From the NCBI GenBank assembly GCA_947652115.1, contig OX393572.1, forward strand, positions 2,909,696 through 2,973,695: DNA of 64,000 bases, given 5' to 3'. The notes under the pieces are model-generated. The model was not told the origin of the DNA and made no database searches. It saw only the letters and a program-made list of their open reading frames with translations. The translations under genes and the position numbers were made by a program. This document shows positions 1 through 12,300 of this stretch, in pieces; position 1 is the stretch's first letter, and each line of letters opens with the position of its first letter. The stretch is from Blastomussa wellsi (taxonomy: Eukaryota > Cnidaria > Anthozoa > Scleractinia > Plerogyridae).

Positions 1-549
1 GATCGTTTACAATATTTTAATAAGGCTTTGTGCGGGGATTCTTAAAAATACACGATATTCCAATTGGAAATCCAACCATTAATTTTGATGCTTGTTCAGA
101 CAAGAAATCGTACCAAACGTTGTTTTGCCTTTCTGATTTCAGCAATTTAGAAAATGCAACATTTCCTGGATTTAATAAATCCCAGGCAAAACTGTACTCA
201 ATATATTCTCGATGATCGCAGTGCAACGCAACATCGTTGTTTCTCAAGAGTCACATACGTTTCTATGGCATGATACACCGAGTTTTCGTATTGTGAACTT
301 CGCTGGTCTTTAATTTGATTTTCCCGGATAAGTAAATTTTATTATGCACCTTCGTGTTTAGAATGCTGCTTGTTTTTCTCGGATATTTTCCTTAATTATC
401 TTTTTGTCAAAATGATTTCTAAAACACTTTCTTTAAGCAAAGTTTCTTTTACTCGTTACCACGTTTTTGTAAAGTTTCGCGTTTTTGAGTAAGTGTCATT
501 CAAAATAAACGTTTTGTAAATTTGCTATCACGGGGGTAACCCATGTCGA

Positions 550-711
550 TTTTTTAATTTTCCCGCCAAAAGACTTAGAAAAATACGGGCGCTCAAAATA
601 CGCATGCGCCAATTTTTTAAAAAATTATACTTCATAAACTCGGTTTGAATATTTTTAATTTTCCCGCCAAAAGACTTAGAAAAATACGGGCGCTCAAAAT
701 ACGCATGCGCC
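550..711. repeat. Two direct copies of a ~60-bp repeat
   Basis: A ~60-bp unit built around TTTTCCCGCCAAAAGACTTA and ending in ACGCATGCGCC occurs twice with a 100-bp offset. The inverted start of the unit (CTAAGTCTTTTGGCGGGAAA) recurs near 1012-1032 and a TTTCCCGCCAAAA fragment near 1109. This looks like the debris of one mobile element spread over about 550-1125. No coding sequence is visible in 1-1880. Confidence 0.7.
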
Positions 712-1886
712 GTTTTTTTTTTTAAGATTTTTAACAACAAAAACTCAAATATAAGTCTTAGTCTGTTATTGATATCCATTGACCGTTTATTATGTATAAT
801 ATTTTAATTTCTATTCTTAATGATTAAAGCTTTTCATCTACAACAATAAAAGTAATACAACTCAACACAATTTGTAGTCTTGTTTCGTTTCCTTTATTGA
901 TATCCTTCAACTTTTAATTAAAGAACAATAAATCACAAGTAGTCTTTAATTAGTTTATTGAAATTCAATTTATTAATTACAAAGGTGTCAAGAAAAATGT
1001 CTCCTATATATACTAAGTCTTTTGGCGGGAAAATTTGGAAAAATTTGCACAGCGTTTCCCCTGACAACTTTTCTGACAAAAATTTAAACGAGGTTACCAT
1101 TGAATTTTTCCCGCCAAAAAATAAAATCATACGTCATTTTGTACACAAACTTATGCAAAAAAGCGTACGATTTCTTCCTAGTAAAACAGTGGTGTATCCC
1201 ATCATGATATCTTGTTAAATAGTTTGCTCTAAAACAACAAGCAGCTTGAAAGCTATTTACAAAAACGAGAAGACCGAATTAAAATTTGTACAACTGCAAC
1301 GTTTTTTGCACAACATTGAGATGGTGTAAACATTTCAAAATCAAAATATTAAAGAAAGTTTACATGTTCAGGTAACTTGGAACCCAACCTTATAAACTCT
1401 CTTAAATATAGCGATTTTAAAATGTTCCCATCGCCACAATGTTCGAACAAGTGTGCTAAAACTTTGCATTTGTCGTCATTTTAATGTGTTCGTCTCAATT
1501 CTGTAACTAGATTTCTTGCTGCCCGTCGTTCAAGGCCTCACTATTTAAAGCGATATCATCATGCAATGCATTTCAAGAAGGTAGCAAAGGCAAACGATAA
1601 ACTCGAACAATCTATCTTGTGTTTCGTTATTTCCGTAACTTTTTTAGCCGAGTTAGAAATCAATTAAAATAACCCGAAAAAATGGAAGCCAATTGAAACT
1701 AACTGTTTATGGCTCGCCAATGTTACCTTCTAGAAATTAAATCGAGCAATTTCAAGACCATTCGTTTCCGTTTGCTACACAGAACAAGCAAGACGGAGCC
1801 GAAATATCAACGCAAAATCGAAAGAAACCTACGGCCCAATTCAGTGAAAACCATTTCATAAAAATAAAACGTTTTGGATAGTTTAA

Positions 1887-2646
1887 GGTGGCTCGATCGG
1901 ATTTTTGAGTGACGATACCTTTCAACTTTGAGCAGCTAGTGTACCACCATAGAGAATCCGAAAGAAAATCGATTGCTCCAGGTGCACTGGAGAAAGATCA
2001 AAGTTTCCGATATTAAATATTGGTCAATCTGCCTGAAGAATAATTTTAAGAAAAATTTATCTATCGCTTTTTAAATAGTGACCATTTTAATAAATATAGG
2101 GTCAATTTTGACGAAAACGCAAAATAACACTTCACTCCTGTTGATATTCAAGCCAGTGTTTTCAGAAATAGAATAGAACGATTTTGCTAAGATTTCCACC
2201 AAATGTAATTGGATGCTATTCAATTTATTTCAGACCAAAGTCATCTGACATGAGGCCTGGTGAACAAACGTTTTAATAGCATTCAGGAATTAATACGATT
2301 TTGTTGTATTTTAACACCTTAAAAATTCGCCATAAATTTTCTCGAAATCGCTCTTATAAAAATTCTTCAAATTTGGCAGACCTCAAGAAAAGTATGTCAG
2401 GTCAAAGATCCAGGAAGGGTTTTCCAAAATTATCTCTTGGTGACAAGATATTCGGTCCGTAAAGTGGGGCATTACGTCACTAAGTTGCTATGGTAAGTCC
2501 GATCACGCCAAAACGTATTTCATTTGAAACTTTGATCTTTCTCTAGTGCACTTGGGGCAATCGATTTTCTGTCAGATACTCTTCGGCGGTACACTAGCTG
2601 CGCAAAGTTGAAAGGTATCGTCACTCAAAAATCCGATCGAGCCACC
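1887..2646. mobile_element. TTAA-flanked non-autonomous DNA transposon (Kolobok/piggyBac-like)
   Basis: Long terminal inverted repeats of about 130 bp start GGTGGCTCGATCGG at the left end and close as CCGATCGAGCCACC at the right end. The element is flanked on both sides by TTAA (1883-1886 and 2647-2650), the target duplication of the piggyBac and Kolobok superfamilies. The interior has no transposase ORF, so it is non-autonomous. The two ends have diverged by several point changes, so it is not a fresh insertion. Confidence 0.8.
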
Positions 2647-2650
2647 TTAA

Positions 2651-5000
2651 ACCAAAACAAAAACGATTTTCTTCTTAAACATTTGCGTTTAATCCTGTGT
2701 AGCATTCAGAAAGTGGTATTGAAGAGAGTTCTGATACACTCCGTGAGGCTATAAATATTTATGTCTGGCTATCAAGGAAAACTTCAAAATTTGGTGCTAT
2801 ATATTTTATAAACTCCGCGAATAATTTTCAGTAAAAATGTTTGCCAAATTCGAACGATAACAATAATAATATGGAAAAAAGAAAAGAAAAATGTTAGTCA
2901 ATTGTAGGTACATTTGTGAGAGTAATAGATCTTATAGTGTCTTTGCTCCGAAATGTTGCCAACGATAGAAATAATATTTTGGAAAATCAGTCACAATTGA
3001 AGCAACATCTTTCAAAACTAAAAGACGAGTCTACGTAAAAAAACATTTGTCAACTGGTAATGACAGGAATAATATTTTGGAAGTTCAATGACAATTGAAC
3101 ATCTTTCAAAAGCAAACGAACCAAAAAAATAGCTCCGGTAAAAAAATTATGTCAGTTACGAACGATATCAATAATAATTTGGAAGCATCAGACAATTGGA
3201 TCTAATTTTTTTAAAAAATAAATCGATCTTACTAGCCTTTGATTCAACCAGCCAAGACATAATTCATTATAGCCTCACTAAAATTAACAAGAGAATATAT
3301 AGGTTTCTGAATGATTTTCAATGCATATTACCCTCCAAAAAATGACCGAAAAACCGAACGTCGTCCGTATCGACATGCCCAAATGCAAGAAAAGAATACC
3401 GACCGATAACTTATCCAGTTTTTAGTAAATGAAGATCCTTTCAGAAACCCAATATTCATTTGAAAAGTTATATTAAAGTGGCTTTGCATGTTCACTGCAC
3501 AGTTAAATGCCATACCAATTTTATAATAATTTCCGCGAGGCTTCGATGTTCTAAAAATAAAGAACAAACGAGCTAAAAAAGAAAGCGTACAATGCATTGT
3601 GATCATGTCAATAGATGTTCAGATTTGTCAAGGTGAAAAACTAATTTTTATCATTGTTTAAAATCTCAAAAACATCATTTTAAACTTTATTCATCTTCAA
3701 CGTTTCCCATTATTTCTGAAAAAGATCGTTGCTGTAAGATCGTTGACCTCCATCACGCAATTCATATGATCATGATAAATTGGTGAGCGAAAAAGGACAA
3801 TTTTTTTGGTTTGCAATTGGACATTTTTAGTGTAAGTTTCCAAGTTGGATCACATCAATTCCATTCCGTACTGGTATTGTTTGGCTTTGCCCTATAATTA
3901 AACAGACAATTTAAAGCAGCAATTGAAACTCTGCCTCCGTCAAAGAATTTACGAAATCAAGCTTGAGAAATATTTTAAATCTTCATCGTTGTATTTTGGC
4001 ACAACAATATTTGTTTTGATTGACATGATCACGATTCCAATAGTTCCAAAACAAATTGTTATCACGACTTGATTTCAACCTGCAGTGCCACCTTAAAATA
4101 ACTACACAACGTATTGTTCGGTGAGTAAAAGTTTTCAAATCCTTACGGAGCCTTGAGCGCTTGTATTTCTAAAAAGCGGTTTCAATGACAAAAAAAAAAA
4201 ACGAAATAAAAATTTGTCAAGAAAATAAAGCTTGCCAAATGCCGACAAATGAAATTTTGTTCGCGAAGTGTGTATTGAACGCTCAAGAATAAAATTCCAA
4301 ACAATTTGAAAACTGTTACAGACAACATCAATAAAAGTTCTCAAAACCTTTCCGACAAATATGGCAGAATAAATTTACAAAATGTTTTCTTTTCTCCCGC
4401 TCGAATGCAATTATCTTAACCGTGAAAACTGTCAAACTCGTAGCAAAACTGTTTTCTGAAATTTTGAGCCTAAATATCCTACAGATCTGCCATTTCTTAT
4501 CTGAAAGATTTCAAATAAACAAAATTCTTAAATGATAATCTTATCTGTTCCGCCTCCAAGTTAAAACTGACATTTTCTTGCTCGAGTTCTTTCCATCTCC
4601 TTTCTTGCTGGCTTTGCTGTCTTCAGGCCTCTATTTCTGAAAATAAAGAATAGACATTCCGTAAGAAACAAACCAAGAATGTAAACTATTTACTAATTAA
4701 TTAACTGTTCCCAATGAATTTTTAAACATAGCTTAACATGAATGTGCGTCAACACGCACAAAGTTTGACGGTGACCGTTTCCATAAAAGAAAGTCAAGCG
4801 CCCGTTAAAAATACTCAAATGGTTAGCGTCTCGAATAGTTCCTGGCTTAGTTTTTGCCGTTGCTTAAGTAACGCCGGGCGTTAATTCAAGCTTCGACACG
4901 AAACGTACTCCGAGTCAGGAAGAGCGGCGTGTTCAAGGTAGTAAGTTTGGTAGAATATTACCCTCGTTCATAAGTAAAATGTCAAGAAATTCATACTAAC
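2651..5000. other. Gene-free AT-rich stretch
   Basis: There is no ORF of convincing composition and no clear inverted repeat. On the minus strand near 4555-4625 a short coiled-coil-like reading (rich in Q, E and K) lacks a usable donor site, so it is not called. Confidence 0.5.
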
Positions 5001-5103
5001 CATGGGCTAAAAATGGTTTTGGCTGATTTCTTTTCCTCAAACGGCATCGGTACTTCGTCTTCAAGGTCGGCTCTTCGCGTTTTATCACGCCGGCGACTTT
5101 TCT
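5001..5103 (-). other. Possible orphan exon
   Basis: On the minus strand a stretch bounded by a possible acceptor (a TCAG repeat ending in CAG at 5104) and a donor GTTAGT (just below 5001) reads as a charged peptide containing DLEDEVPMPFEEKKSAK. The composition is protein-like, but no partner exon with matching phase was found, so this may be chance or a gene remnant. Confidence 0.2.
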
Positions 5104-5221
5104 CTGACTGACTGACAAACAACACCGAGCTTGCGCTGTAAATATGGAAATTAGGAAAGGATCATTTAGCAACAAATACGTCATAGATTCTAGCGATCGA
5201 CAACGCCTATTTTGAGGCCCC

Positions 5222-5420
5222 ATTAGGGGGGTCTGACTATCCCTTATCCCATTGATTTTTGGCCTAAATATTCCGTATCCCGTTAATTGCGGTGGTTTGT
5301 ATCTCCAACTTTTATGTTCGATATCCCCGAATCCCTTGTTTAAATATCCCGTATCCGGTTAATTTTTCCCCCAAATATCCCGTATCCCTATAATTATTTA
5401 CCCAAATATCCCGTATCCCA
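5222..5420. repeat. Degenerate short-period repeat (ATCCCGTATCCCG)
   Basis: The phrases TATCCCGTATCCC and TTAATTTTT/CCCAAATATCCC recur about five times with changes. It is an old, decayed tandem array. Nothing else is recognised between 5421 and 6060. Confidence 0.6.
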
Positions 5421-6070
5421 GAAACCCCTAGTAGGACTACTACTTTACATGCGTTCTTCAGCCAAATTTTGCTTTTTACTAAATAAAAATTAAAAGATTC
5501 TAACTTGGCTCCGAGAACAGAGAAACGAAACAAACCAAATCACATCGGAGCCAAATTTGTAGAATATTATTACTATAACGCCCATTATAGGATTTTCAGT
5601 ATTGAGTATCGATCGTCGCGCTTAACATTTTTTGCAGTTCTTAAATAAACGTTTATCACTCTTGTTTATCTTAACGTACTGCCTTGGAGTTGGTGACGCT
5701 CATTAATTGTCGTTGTCAGGAAAAACCAAGTGGCAAAGGTTAGGAGTCAGCCGATTTCCCTCATTTTTTCAGCATTTGAAACCTGTATGGTAAGATTAAG
5801 TCGGGTGCTTGATTGACCACCCCCTAAGTTTTGGCACATGAAGGGACTAAAATCCATTTGAACCGAGGCCAACTTCTTGGTACTGGAAACGAATCTTCCT
5901 TTTGAAGTTATTGCCCCTATTTTTTTCTCAATGTAAATTTAACTCCTTGCAAATCTTTTGGGTGCTTATAGACACATAATTTGAGATAAAATGAACTTTT
6001 AGCTATGTTTTCAAATCCGGGCAGAGACCGATTTCGCCTTTCCGCACCGTGGTCTTTGCTTCCTTTTAAT

Positions 6071-6441
6071 TCAAAGTAGTCTGCTGGGATGTGGTGGGGT
6101 GTGGCAGTGTGGTGTGGTGTAGTGCAGTGCAGTGTGATGTAGTGAAGTGTAGTGTAGCGTAGTGTAGTCTAGTGTAGTGAAGTGAAATGTAGTGTAGTGT
6201 AGTGTAGAGTAATGTAGTGTAGTGTAGTGCATTGCATTGCAGTGCAGTGTGGTGCAGTGCGGCAGTGTAGTGTAGTGCAGTGTGGTGTAGTGTAGTGTAG
6301 TGCATTGCATTGCAGTGCAGTGTGGTGCAGTGCGGCAGTGTAGTGTAGTGCAGTGTGGTGCAGTGTAGTGTAGTGTAGTGTGGTGTAGTGTAGTGTAGTG
6401 TAGTGTAGTGTAGTGTAGTGTAGTGTAGTGTAGAGTAATGT
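6071..6441. repeat. AGTGT pentanucleotide microsatellite running into an assembly gap
   Basis: About 370 bp of (AGTGT)n with GTGTAGTGCAGTG variants continues to the base before the N run. The tyrosine/histidine/threonine-rich reading frames through it are artefacts of the repeat. The array is probably longer than assembled. Confidence 0.95.
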
Positions 6442-6641
6442 NNNNNNNNNNNNNNNNNNNNNNNNNNNNNNNNNNNNNNNNNNNNNNNNNNNNNNNNNNN
6501 NNNNNNNNNNNNNNNNNNNNNNNNNNNNNNNNNNNNNNNNNNNNNNNNNNNNNNNNNNNNNNNNNNNNNNNNNNNNNNNNNNNNNNNNNNNNNNNNNNNN
6601 NNNNNNNNNNNNNNNNNNNNNNNNNNNNNNNNNNNNNNNNN
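6442..6641. other. Assembly gap, 200 N
   Basis: A run of exactly 200 N, the same size as the second gap in the window, so it is probably a place-holder of arbitrary length. It follows directly on the microsatellite, which probably caused the break. Confidence 0.98.
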
Positions 6642-6715
6642 TTTTGTGCGCGGATTTACGAACAAATCGACTTGCAACTTGCTGGAAACAAGGCGGGATT
6701 GTATCCAGGTTAATG

Positions 6716-6927
6716 GCGTCCCGTTTTTATACTAGACGCCTTTAACGTCTGAGACGTTAAAGCTGACCGTTATGAGCGTCGTTTGGACGCTCATACGAAA
6801 AGACGTTTAAGCCATCAGACGTTAAAGGCGTCTGTCTTATTTACCGTATTTATACTACACGTTTAAGTCGTCTCGAGACAGCTTTAACGTTTCAGACGGC
6901 TTTATCGTCTCTAACATAAAAACGGCC
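6716..6927. mobile_element. Palindromic MITE with ACGTCT/AGACGT ends
   Basis: The left part (CCCGTTTTTATACTAGACG) is mirrored by CGTCTCTAACATAAAAACGG at the right, with an inner pair ACGCCTTTAACGTCTGA / TCAGACGTTAAAGGCGT. It is a self-complementary element with no ORF, directly upstream of an 18-bp tandem array built from the same AGACG words. Confidence 0.6.
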
Positions 6928-6931
6928 ACTC

Positions 6932-7093
6932 GTCTAAGACGTATTATTCGTCTGAGACGAATTATTCGTCCGAGACGGATTATTCGTCTGAGACGTATAA
7001 TTCGTCCGAGACGTATAATTCGTCTGAGACGTGTAATTCGTCTGAGACGTATTATTCGTCTGAGTCGTATAAGTCGTCTGAGACGTATAATTT
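6932..7093. repeat. 18-bp tandem repeat, about nine copies
   Basis: The unit is GTCTGAGACGTATTATTC with variants (GTCCGAGACG, ATAATTC), repeated about nine times in register. Each unit contains GTCTGAGAC, which is nearly self-complementary. The 6-residue protein period on the minus strand (N-Y-T-S-Q-T) follows from the 18-bp period and is not evidence of coding. Confidence 0.85.
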
Positions 7094-7171
7094 TTCAAAT
7101 GTTTAGCATAAAATGCCCCTTTTGCAAAGCGTACGGAACTGACTGACCTGTACCTTTTCACGCACGTTACA

Positions 7172-7834
7172 GGTGTGACTATCATCAGTGCCGAGTCTCT
7201 TGTGCTGATCAAAGTCCCGGATGAAACTAACATAGGTGGAATGGTACTAGAAGAAGACTGGTGTCAGCTATCAGCGCAAAACCCGGCTTACCCGAGGGAT
7301 GTCCCGTTGTACAAATCCCCACAGTTTGATGTGGGGTCGGTTGAATCAGAGTTAGTGGTTGAATTTGACGCTTATATAGTCAGCGGATCAAACAAGCCGC
7401 CCTAGGGGAGTACAACGTCAAAGTGAACGTGTGGTTTTGCCCGGCGAAAACCAACTGTGGCATTCACAACCACCACACTGATCCAGAAATGCTCGAGGTT
7501 CACACGCAGATTTATGGCACGGGAGGGTGCAAAAATTTCACGAGAACGAGTTCACGAGCATCTATGACGATGTCACAATAGGGAGGATATCAGTGACGTC
7601 ACCCATTGTCACTAATGTGCCAACCAGAAGACTATTGGCTAGTGAAACAAAGAGCTCTTTTGTTTAACTTGTTGGCTATTTAAATAACAATGACAATGTT
7701 TGTAAACAAATATCTTCTCTATGAGTCCTGGATTCACCCATGATCCATTCGCTAGCGCCAAGGAAAATGGTGGCATCTTCTATGGCTGGCATCAGTGCTA
7801 CTCTGATACCGATTGAAGCCGGATGGCAATTGAA
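7172..7834 (+). pseudogene. Broken cupin-like gene fragment
   Basis: About 130 codons of protein-like sequence read on the plus strand from about 7172. A stop codon falls after SGSNKPP (7405), after which the same frame continues with WFCPAKTNCGIHNHH and LEVHTQIYGTG. A one-base frameshift near 7525 leads to QKFHENEFTSIYDD. A second block at 7719-7834 (SPGFTHDPFASAKENGG, then YGWHQCYSDTD) is separated by an inserted repeat (7577-7714) and hits a stop at its end. Closely spaced His residues followed by a Glu and a glycine-rich turn are reminiscent of a metal-binding cupin barrel; that assignment is tentative. With a stop, a frameshift and an insertion this copy cannot be functional. It could be a decayed retrocopy or a gene killed in place. 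Confidence 0.5.
7577..7714 (+). repeat. Dispersed ~138-bp repeat, copy 1
   Basis: It begins ATAGGGAGGATATCAGTGAC and contains AGAGCTCTTTTGTTTAAC. An inverted copy lies at 9507-9656 inside the last MIPOL1 intron. This copy interrupts the cupin-like fragment. The two could be the ends of one 2.1-kb element, but the cellular exon of MIPOL1 lies between them, so two independent insertions are likelier. Confidence 0.75.
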
Positions 7835-7954
7835 CACCACCCGGCTTAGGTCGGTGAACACTCAGAAACGTTCGAACGTGAACGGCACCACCCGGGTTAG
7901 TTCGGTGAACACTCGGGAACGTTTGAACATAAACGGCACTTTACAGTTGCTTAA

Positions 7955-8293
7955 AGGGGCATTGAACAGGGATTTTTGCCGTTTTTTGGGTCAATTCTGC
8001 CAAGATCACTCCTTTGTGCGTGTTGCTGTGCACAAAATGCTACACCGACTCAGGGAAATCAGACCATATTTTTTAGGCGATGTTTTTAATGCCTAGCATA
8101 AAACTGAAAAATTGACAAAGTTTTTCAAACTACAATACATTTCCATCCTCTGTGACAGTATACAAAAATCAATAGTTTCAATATAGCACTATAGTCTTCA
8201 GCAACAAAATTAGACCATTATTATTGGGTTTCCCTTGTTGCAAGGACAGTTAGTTTTTTTTAAAATACCCTTTAACAGTGCCACATTGCCCCT
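7955..8293. mobile_element. TTAA-flanked MITE with AGGGGCA ends (Kolobok-like)
   Basis: It is flanked by TTAA at 7951-7954 and 8294-8297. The terminal inverted repeat is AGGGGCATTG at the left and the complement of AGGGGCAATG at the right. TTAA duplications with purine-rich AGGGG ends are typical of Kolobok-type MITEs. No ORF. Confidence 0.75.
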
Positions 8294-8297
8294 TTAA

Positions 8298-9359
8298 ATA
8301 AATTAGCAGTTAAAAATCCAATGGAAAATTGTTAACCAGACTAACCAGAAGAATGTGAATTAAAGTCACGATCACTAAATGTTTTTGAATTTTGTCAGGA
8401 GTTTATTTATCGTCATATTGTGACTTTGACATTCCTGGCTTTGCAATTTGACAATTTTTTGTGTTGTCAGAGTAAAGCCAAGTGAAATGTAAATCACATG
8501 AAACAACATTGAGCAGGGGGAGAGGGGGATGAAACACTTTTTACGGACTTGTAAGTCAAGGCAGTAACAAATAGTGCACAGTATTTGTTTGTCTCAACTA
8601 GTTTCGTCCAAGATTGTAACCCCACCACTCTTCAGTTCTTTTTTACTATTTCCAGTTAAGAAACATTCCAAGACACATTGCAGAATAATTTTTGGTATAC
8701 CTTATTGCAGGAAAGGTTTACAATTTGGTTGATATCTTTATATTATAACTTACAAAAATTTGACGAGGCAAAGAAGGAACAGCACAGGCCAAATATTTTT
8801 TACAATACTTGTAACATATTCGTGACGTTTAAATGTTGTGAAATAACGCCCTTCGAAAATTGAGGAATTAGGTTGTCGGTAAAATTTCATGTAACAAGGT
8901 CTGCTGTTCGTTTGGTCAGCATAAAGACCAGGGTTTCTGGCCACATACTTCCGGTCATTATTGTTCAAATCTGATTGTTTAAAATCAAAAATGAGCACTG
9001 CACATTTAAAAAAACCGACTTAACTGCTGGTCAAGGGGAACGGGGGTTCTGGAAACGAGATTGCTGGAGAACGCGTTCTTGGGCGTGATCTAAAGAACAT
9101 CTTCTGTTAAAAGTTGAAAATTATGCCAACAAATCACAAGGTTTACAACAACCGGCTGATAAACATGCAGCGTATTTACAACAGTAAATAAATTATATTA
9201 TGCGTAAATATTTTGTACATTTTGATCCAAAACTGTTCCCTTGTAGTAACATTTCTGTTTGAGTGGCCATGTAAAATGCAAGCCTCCCAGCCACGTTATA
9301 TTCTAATACATATAATATATACACAGCAACAAAATTTTCTATCCACCCACCCCTCCCTC
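8298..9359. other. Intergenic stretch, 3' side of MIPOL1
   Basis: No gene is seen. The AT-rich end near 9180-9320 would hold the 3' UTR of MIPOL1, whose stop codon is at 9360-9362. No single polyadenylation signal can be picked with confidence. Confidence 0.4.
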
Positions 9360-12300
9360 CTAGTTGATGGTAGCCACACTTGTTCCACCAGAGTCTGAAA
9401 TGCGTTTGCGCAGAACTCCTACCAATCTTTCTAATCTGCAGAAAAACAAAAGGTAAGAGATACCCAGTAAGTCACGTGATGTACACAATGTATGGGAATA
9501 CAGAATAAAGATATTTGTTTACAAGCATTGTTTTTGTTATTTAAATTGCCAAGAGGTTAAACAAAAGAGCTCTTTGTTTCACCAGCCAATAGTTTTCTGG
9601 TTAGCATATTAATAACCACGGGTGATGTAACTGATATCTTCCCTATAGGCTAAGTTCCAACAAAAATAGTGGAAACTGGAACGCTTTTGCGTTACATCAC
9701 TATGTGAAGGCAGTTTGTTCTCTTTGGTTTCAAATTTATTTTTACGAATTCACATACTTGTCTGCTCGTTCCTTTTCACGCCGTCTGTTTTTTGAAGCTT
9801 CTTCCAGCTGTTTAGCAAGATTTGTCCTCTCTTGAGAGACAGCTTTGAGTTTTTCAACGACTTCATCGTAACTCTTTTGCGCTTGTTGAATGTCTGAATC
9901 TCTTGCCCTGAGACGTGATTCAAAACTGTCCATCGTTTGGTTGAACTGATCTCGAAGAGACTGTTCTTGCGACAATGATCGATGTAAACTGCAACAAAGA
10001 AAAAAACAGATTAGTAAATGGAAAGATAATTCCCGATTCTTCACTCGCTGGAAAAATGAGCCCAAAAAAATTCCACACTGGCAATGTTGTTCTACAGAGA
10101 TTGGTGTAGTTTCATTTGATTGGTCATTATTTATGCGCAAAAATTTAAAAGTCAGACGCGCAACATGGATCTCTGTAGAGCTATGTCACCAGTGAGGAAG
10201 TTTTCAAGTCCAATCACTGATGGAGGTCTCTCGTAACCAATTTTCAGCTCAGTGAATAAATAATTAAGCTGAAGTGTCCATTTGTCACAACGTGGGAAAA
10301 AGAAAAACTCTCAAACCAGGAGTGGACAGGATTCACACCCATGCCCTCCCGGATATGACTGGGTGTTTGAAACACTTGGTGAGCTGGACAGTTGGTAAGC
10401 TAGGTCTCCTTAGCTCAGTTGCTTAGAGCGCCCGACCGGTAATCTGGAAGGTCATGTGGGTTCAAATCTTTTCAGGGACTCAGATCTTTCCTTTGTCCCA
10501 TGCTCAAGGTGACAAATTTGTTTTCCAGATTCTTAGTAGCCTCACACATAGACGTCCTTTGGGCTTTGTCACGACTGCGTGGGAGACTAGATTCTTAGAT
10601 GCTCAGGGTGATTACTCAGGGTGAATTCAAAGATGAAAAGAATAATTTGGCCTGTAAAAACCGCTTAAAGGCAGGACTCCATTCAGGTGTGGAGATCAAA
10701 AACTCACTCATGACAAGTTGAATTTTCTACGCCTCACCTGTAATAAACTCGAATACTTTCCATTTCTTCCTCAAGTCTTTTTGATTTCTTCAGAGCTAGA
10801 TCTCTTTCTTGCTGAGCTACCATCGACTGCGACTGTTGAGAGGCAAACAAAGCTCTTAATCTTACTACACCTTACTATAAAATACCAATTTGGTCATCCT
10901 ATGTCATATCCTGTATGTGTGAAGTAGGGGGGAGGGGTAGGGGACATTGGGATGGAAGTGTTAGCAGATGTAGTGCAGCTCTCAAATTTCGCTTGCCCAG
11001 GGCAGCTGCACACTTTTTTCGGCTTATTTTTTATGATTTGGTTGGCAGACGATTTGCCTAGGTCCCTTAGCCATTCAGCAAGAGAGCAAGAAAAGTTCCT
11101 CACACAGCAGCAAAATTTTCTCCTCTCTGATAACCAGAAGGCCCTTTTTTCAAGCCCTAGTTCATGCCTACAGCTCATTCCAGTAGAACACGATTTTTTG
11201 ACTAAAATACCCTTCGCTTGTGAGCACAGTCACCTCTCATCCAAGCTGATACAGTGTAGCTACATTTTACCTGAATTGCCTTCATCCTTTGTTTGTCAAC
11301 TAGCTTGTGCTGGTTTTTCATTATTTCAATTTCTTTACGAAGATTGATGACCTCTGCTTCCAGTGCTTTTGACTAGAAAACAAGCAAGGGACAAGAAATA
11401 TTGGTGTGTGAGTTCATGCCATAGATAAGCAGCTGAAAGGAACCAACCTGAAAGTACTTTCACTGCTACATTGATCGACATGATAGTAAAAGATGTTTTC
11501 ACATTCTTTGTTGTGCTGGGATCTTATTAATTTACAGTGGAATAGAGGTGGCTAAGACTTGAAATCCGTGAGTCGTGGAGGTTCAAGTCCCATTCTGACC
11601 GCCAGCTGGTGTTGTTCGCGGAAGCTCCGAGTTCAACTCCTCGGCTACGCTCGTAAATAGCCAACTGGTCTGCCTCCTGCCAGTTGGGATTCTTAACCCT
11701 GGTATGTTTATTTACAATATTTGTTTGTTTGCTTACATTGGCCCTGAAAAGCCCCAATGGGGAGTGGTCAATTAAGTAATTATTATAAAATAGTATAATT
11801 ATTGTTAACATTGATGATATTATCGACTACTTTAGTGGAGGAATCTAATAAGGACCAAATAGAGTGACATCATAGGTGATGGTCTTGATCTTATCATTCT
11901 CGCGAATAGAAACTCTTACTCTCTTATAGCTTCTTATCCCTTTCACTTCTCTATAGAGCAAAGTTTTCCGCCACTTGTCATAATCTTTGGGAATGCGTAC
12001 AAGATTCCCCTGTAAAAATAGCCTATAATGTCATCGATGTTAATGTCTTCCTCTGAAAATTGACAGGATTCCACCACAAAAAGAAGATGAAAACATCACT
12101 ACTATTCTACTCTGATCAGCCTGTGAAAGCGTAGTTTCTGTCTGTAGAATAAACAAAAATCTAACAATGATCACCTTCTCCACAGCAGAATCTCTTTCGG
12201 CAATGACAGCCTTAAGCTCCTCTGTCACCATTTTCTTTCTGTTTTTCTGCACTGTTCTTATCTTGTTAGCCATCAAGTGGCCATTTTTATCAATCGTTTC

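Noticed and set aside
4555..4625. Coiled-coil exon on the minus strand
   Set aside because: The reading is protein-like but there is no GT donor and an in-frame stop lies just upstream.
6066..6713. Long open frames through the AGTGT array and N gap
   Set aside because: They consist of His/Thr/Tyr repeats and unknown residues created by a microsatellite and a gap, with no real protein composition.
7577..9656. One 2.1-kb transposon bounded by the inverted 138-bp repeats
   Set aside because: The last exon of MIPOL1 and half of the cupin-like fragment lie between the copies, so two separate insertions fit better.
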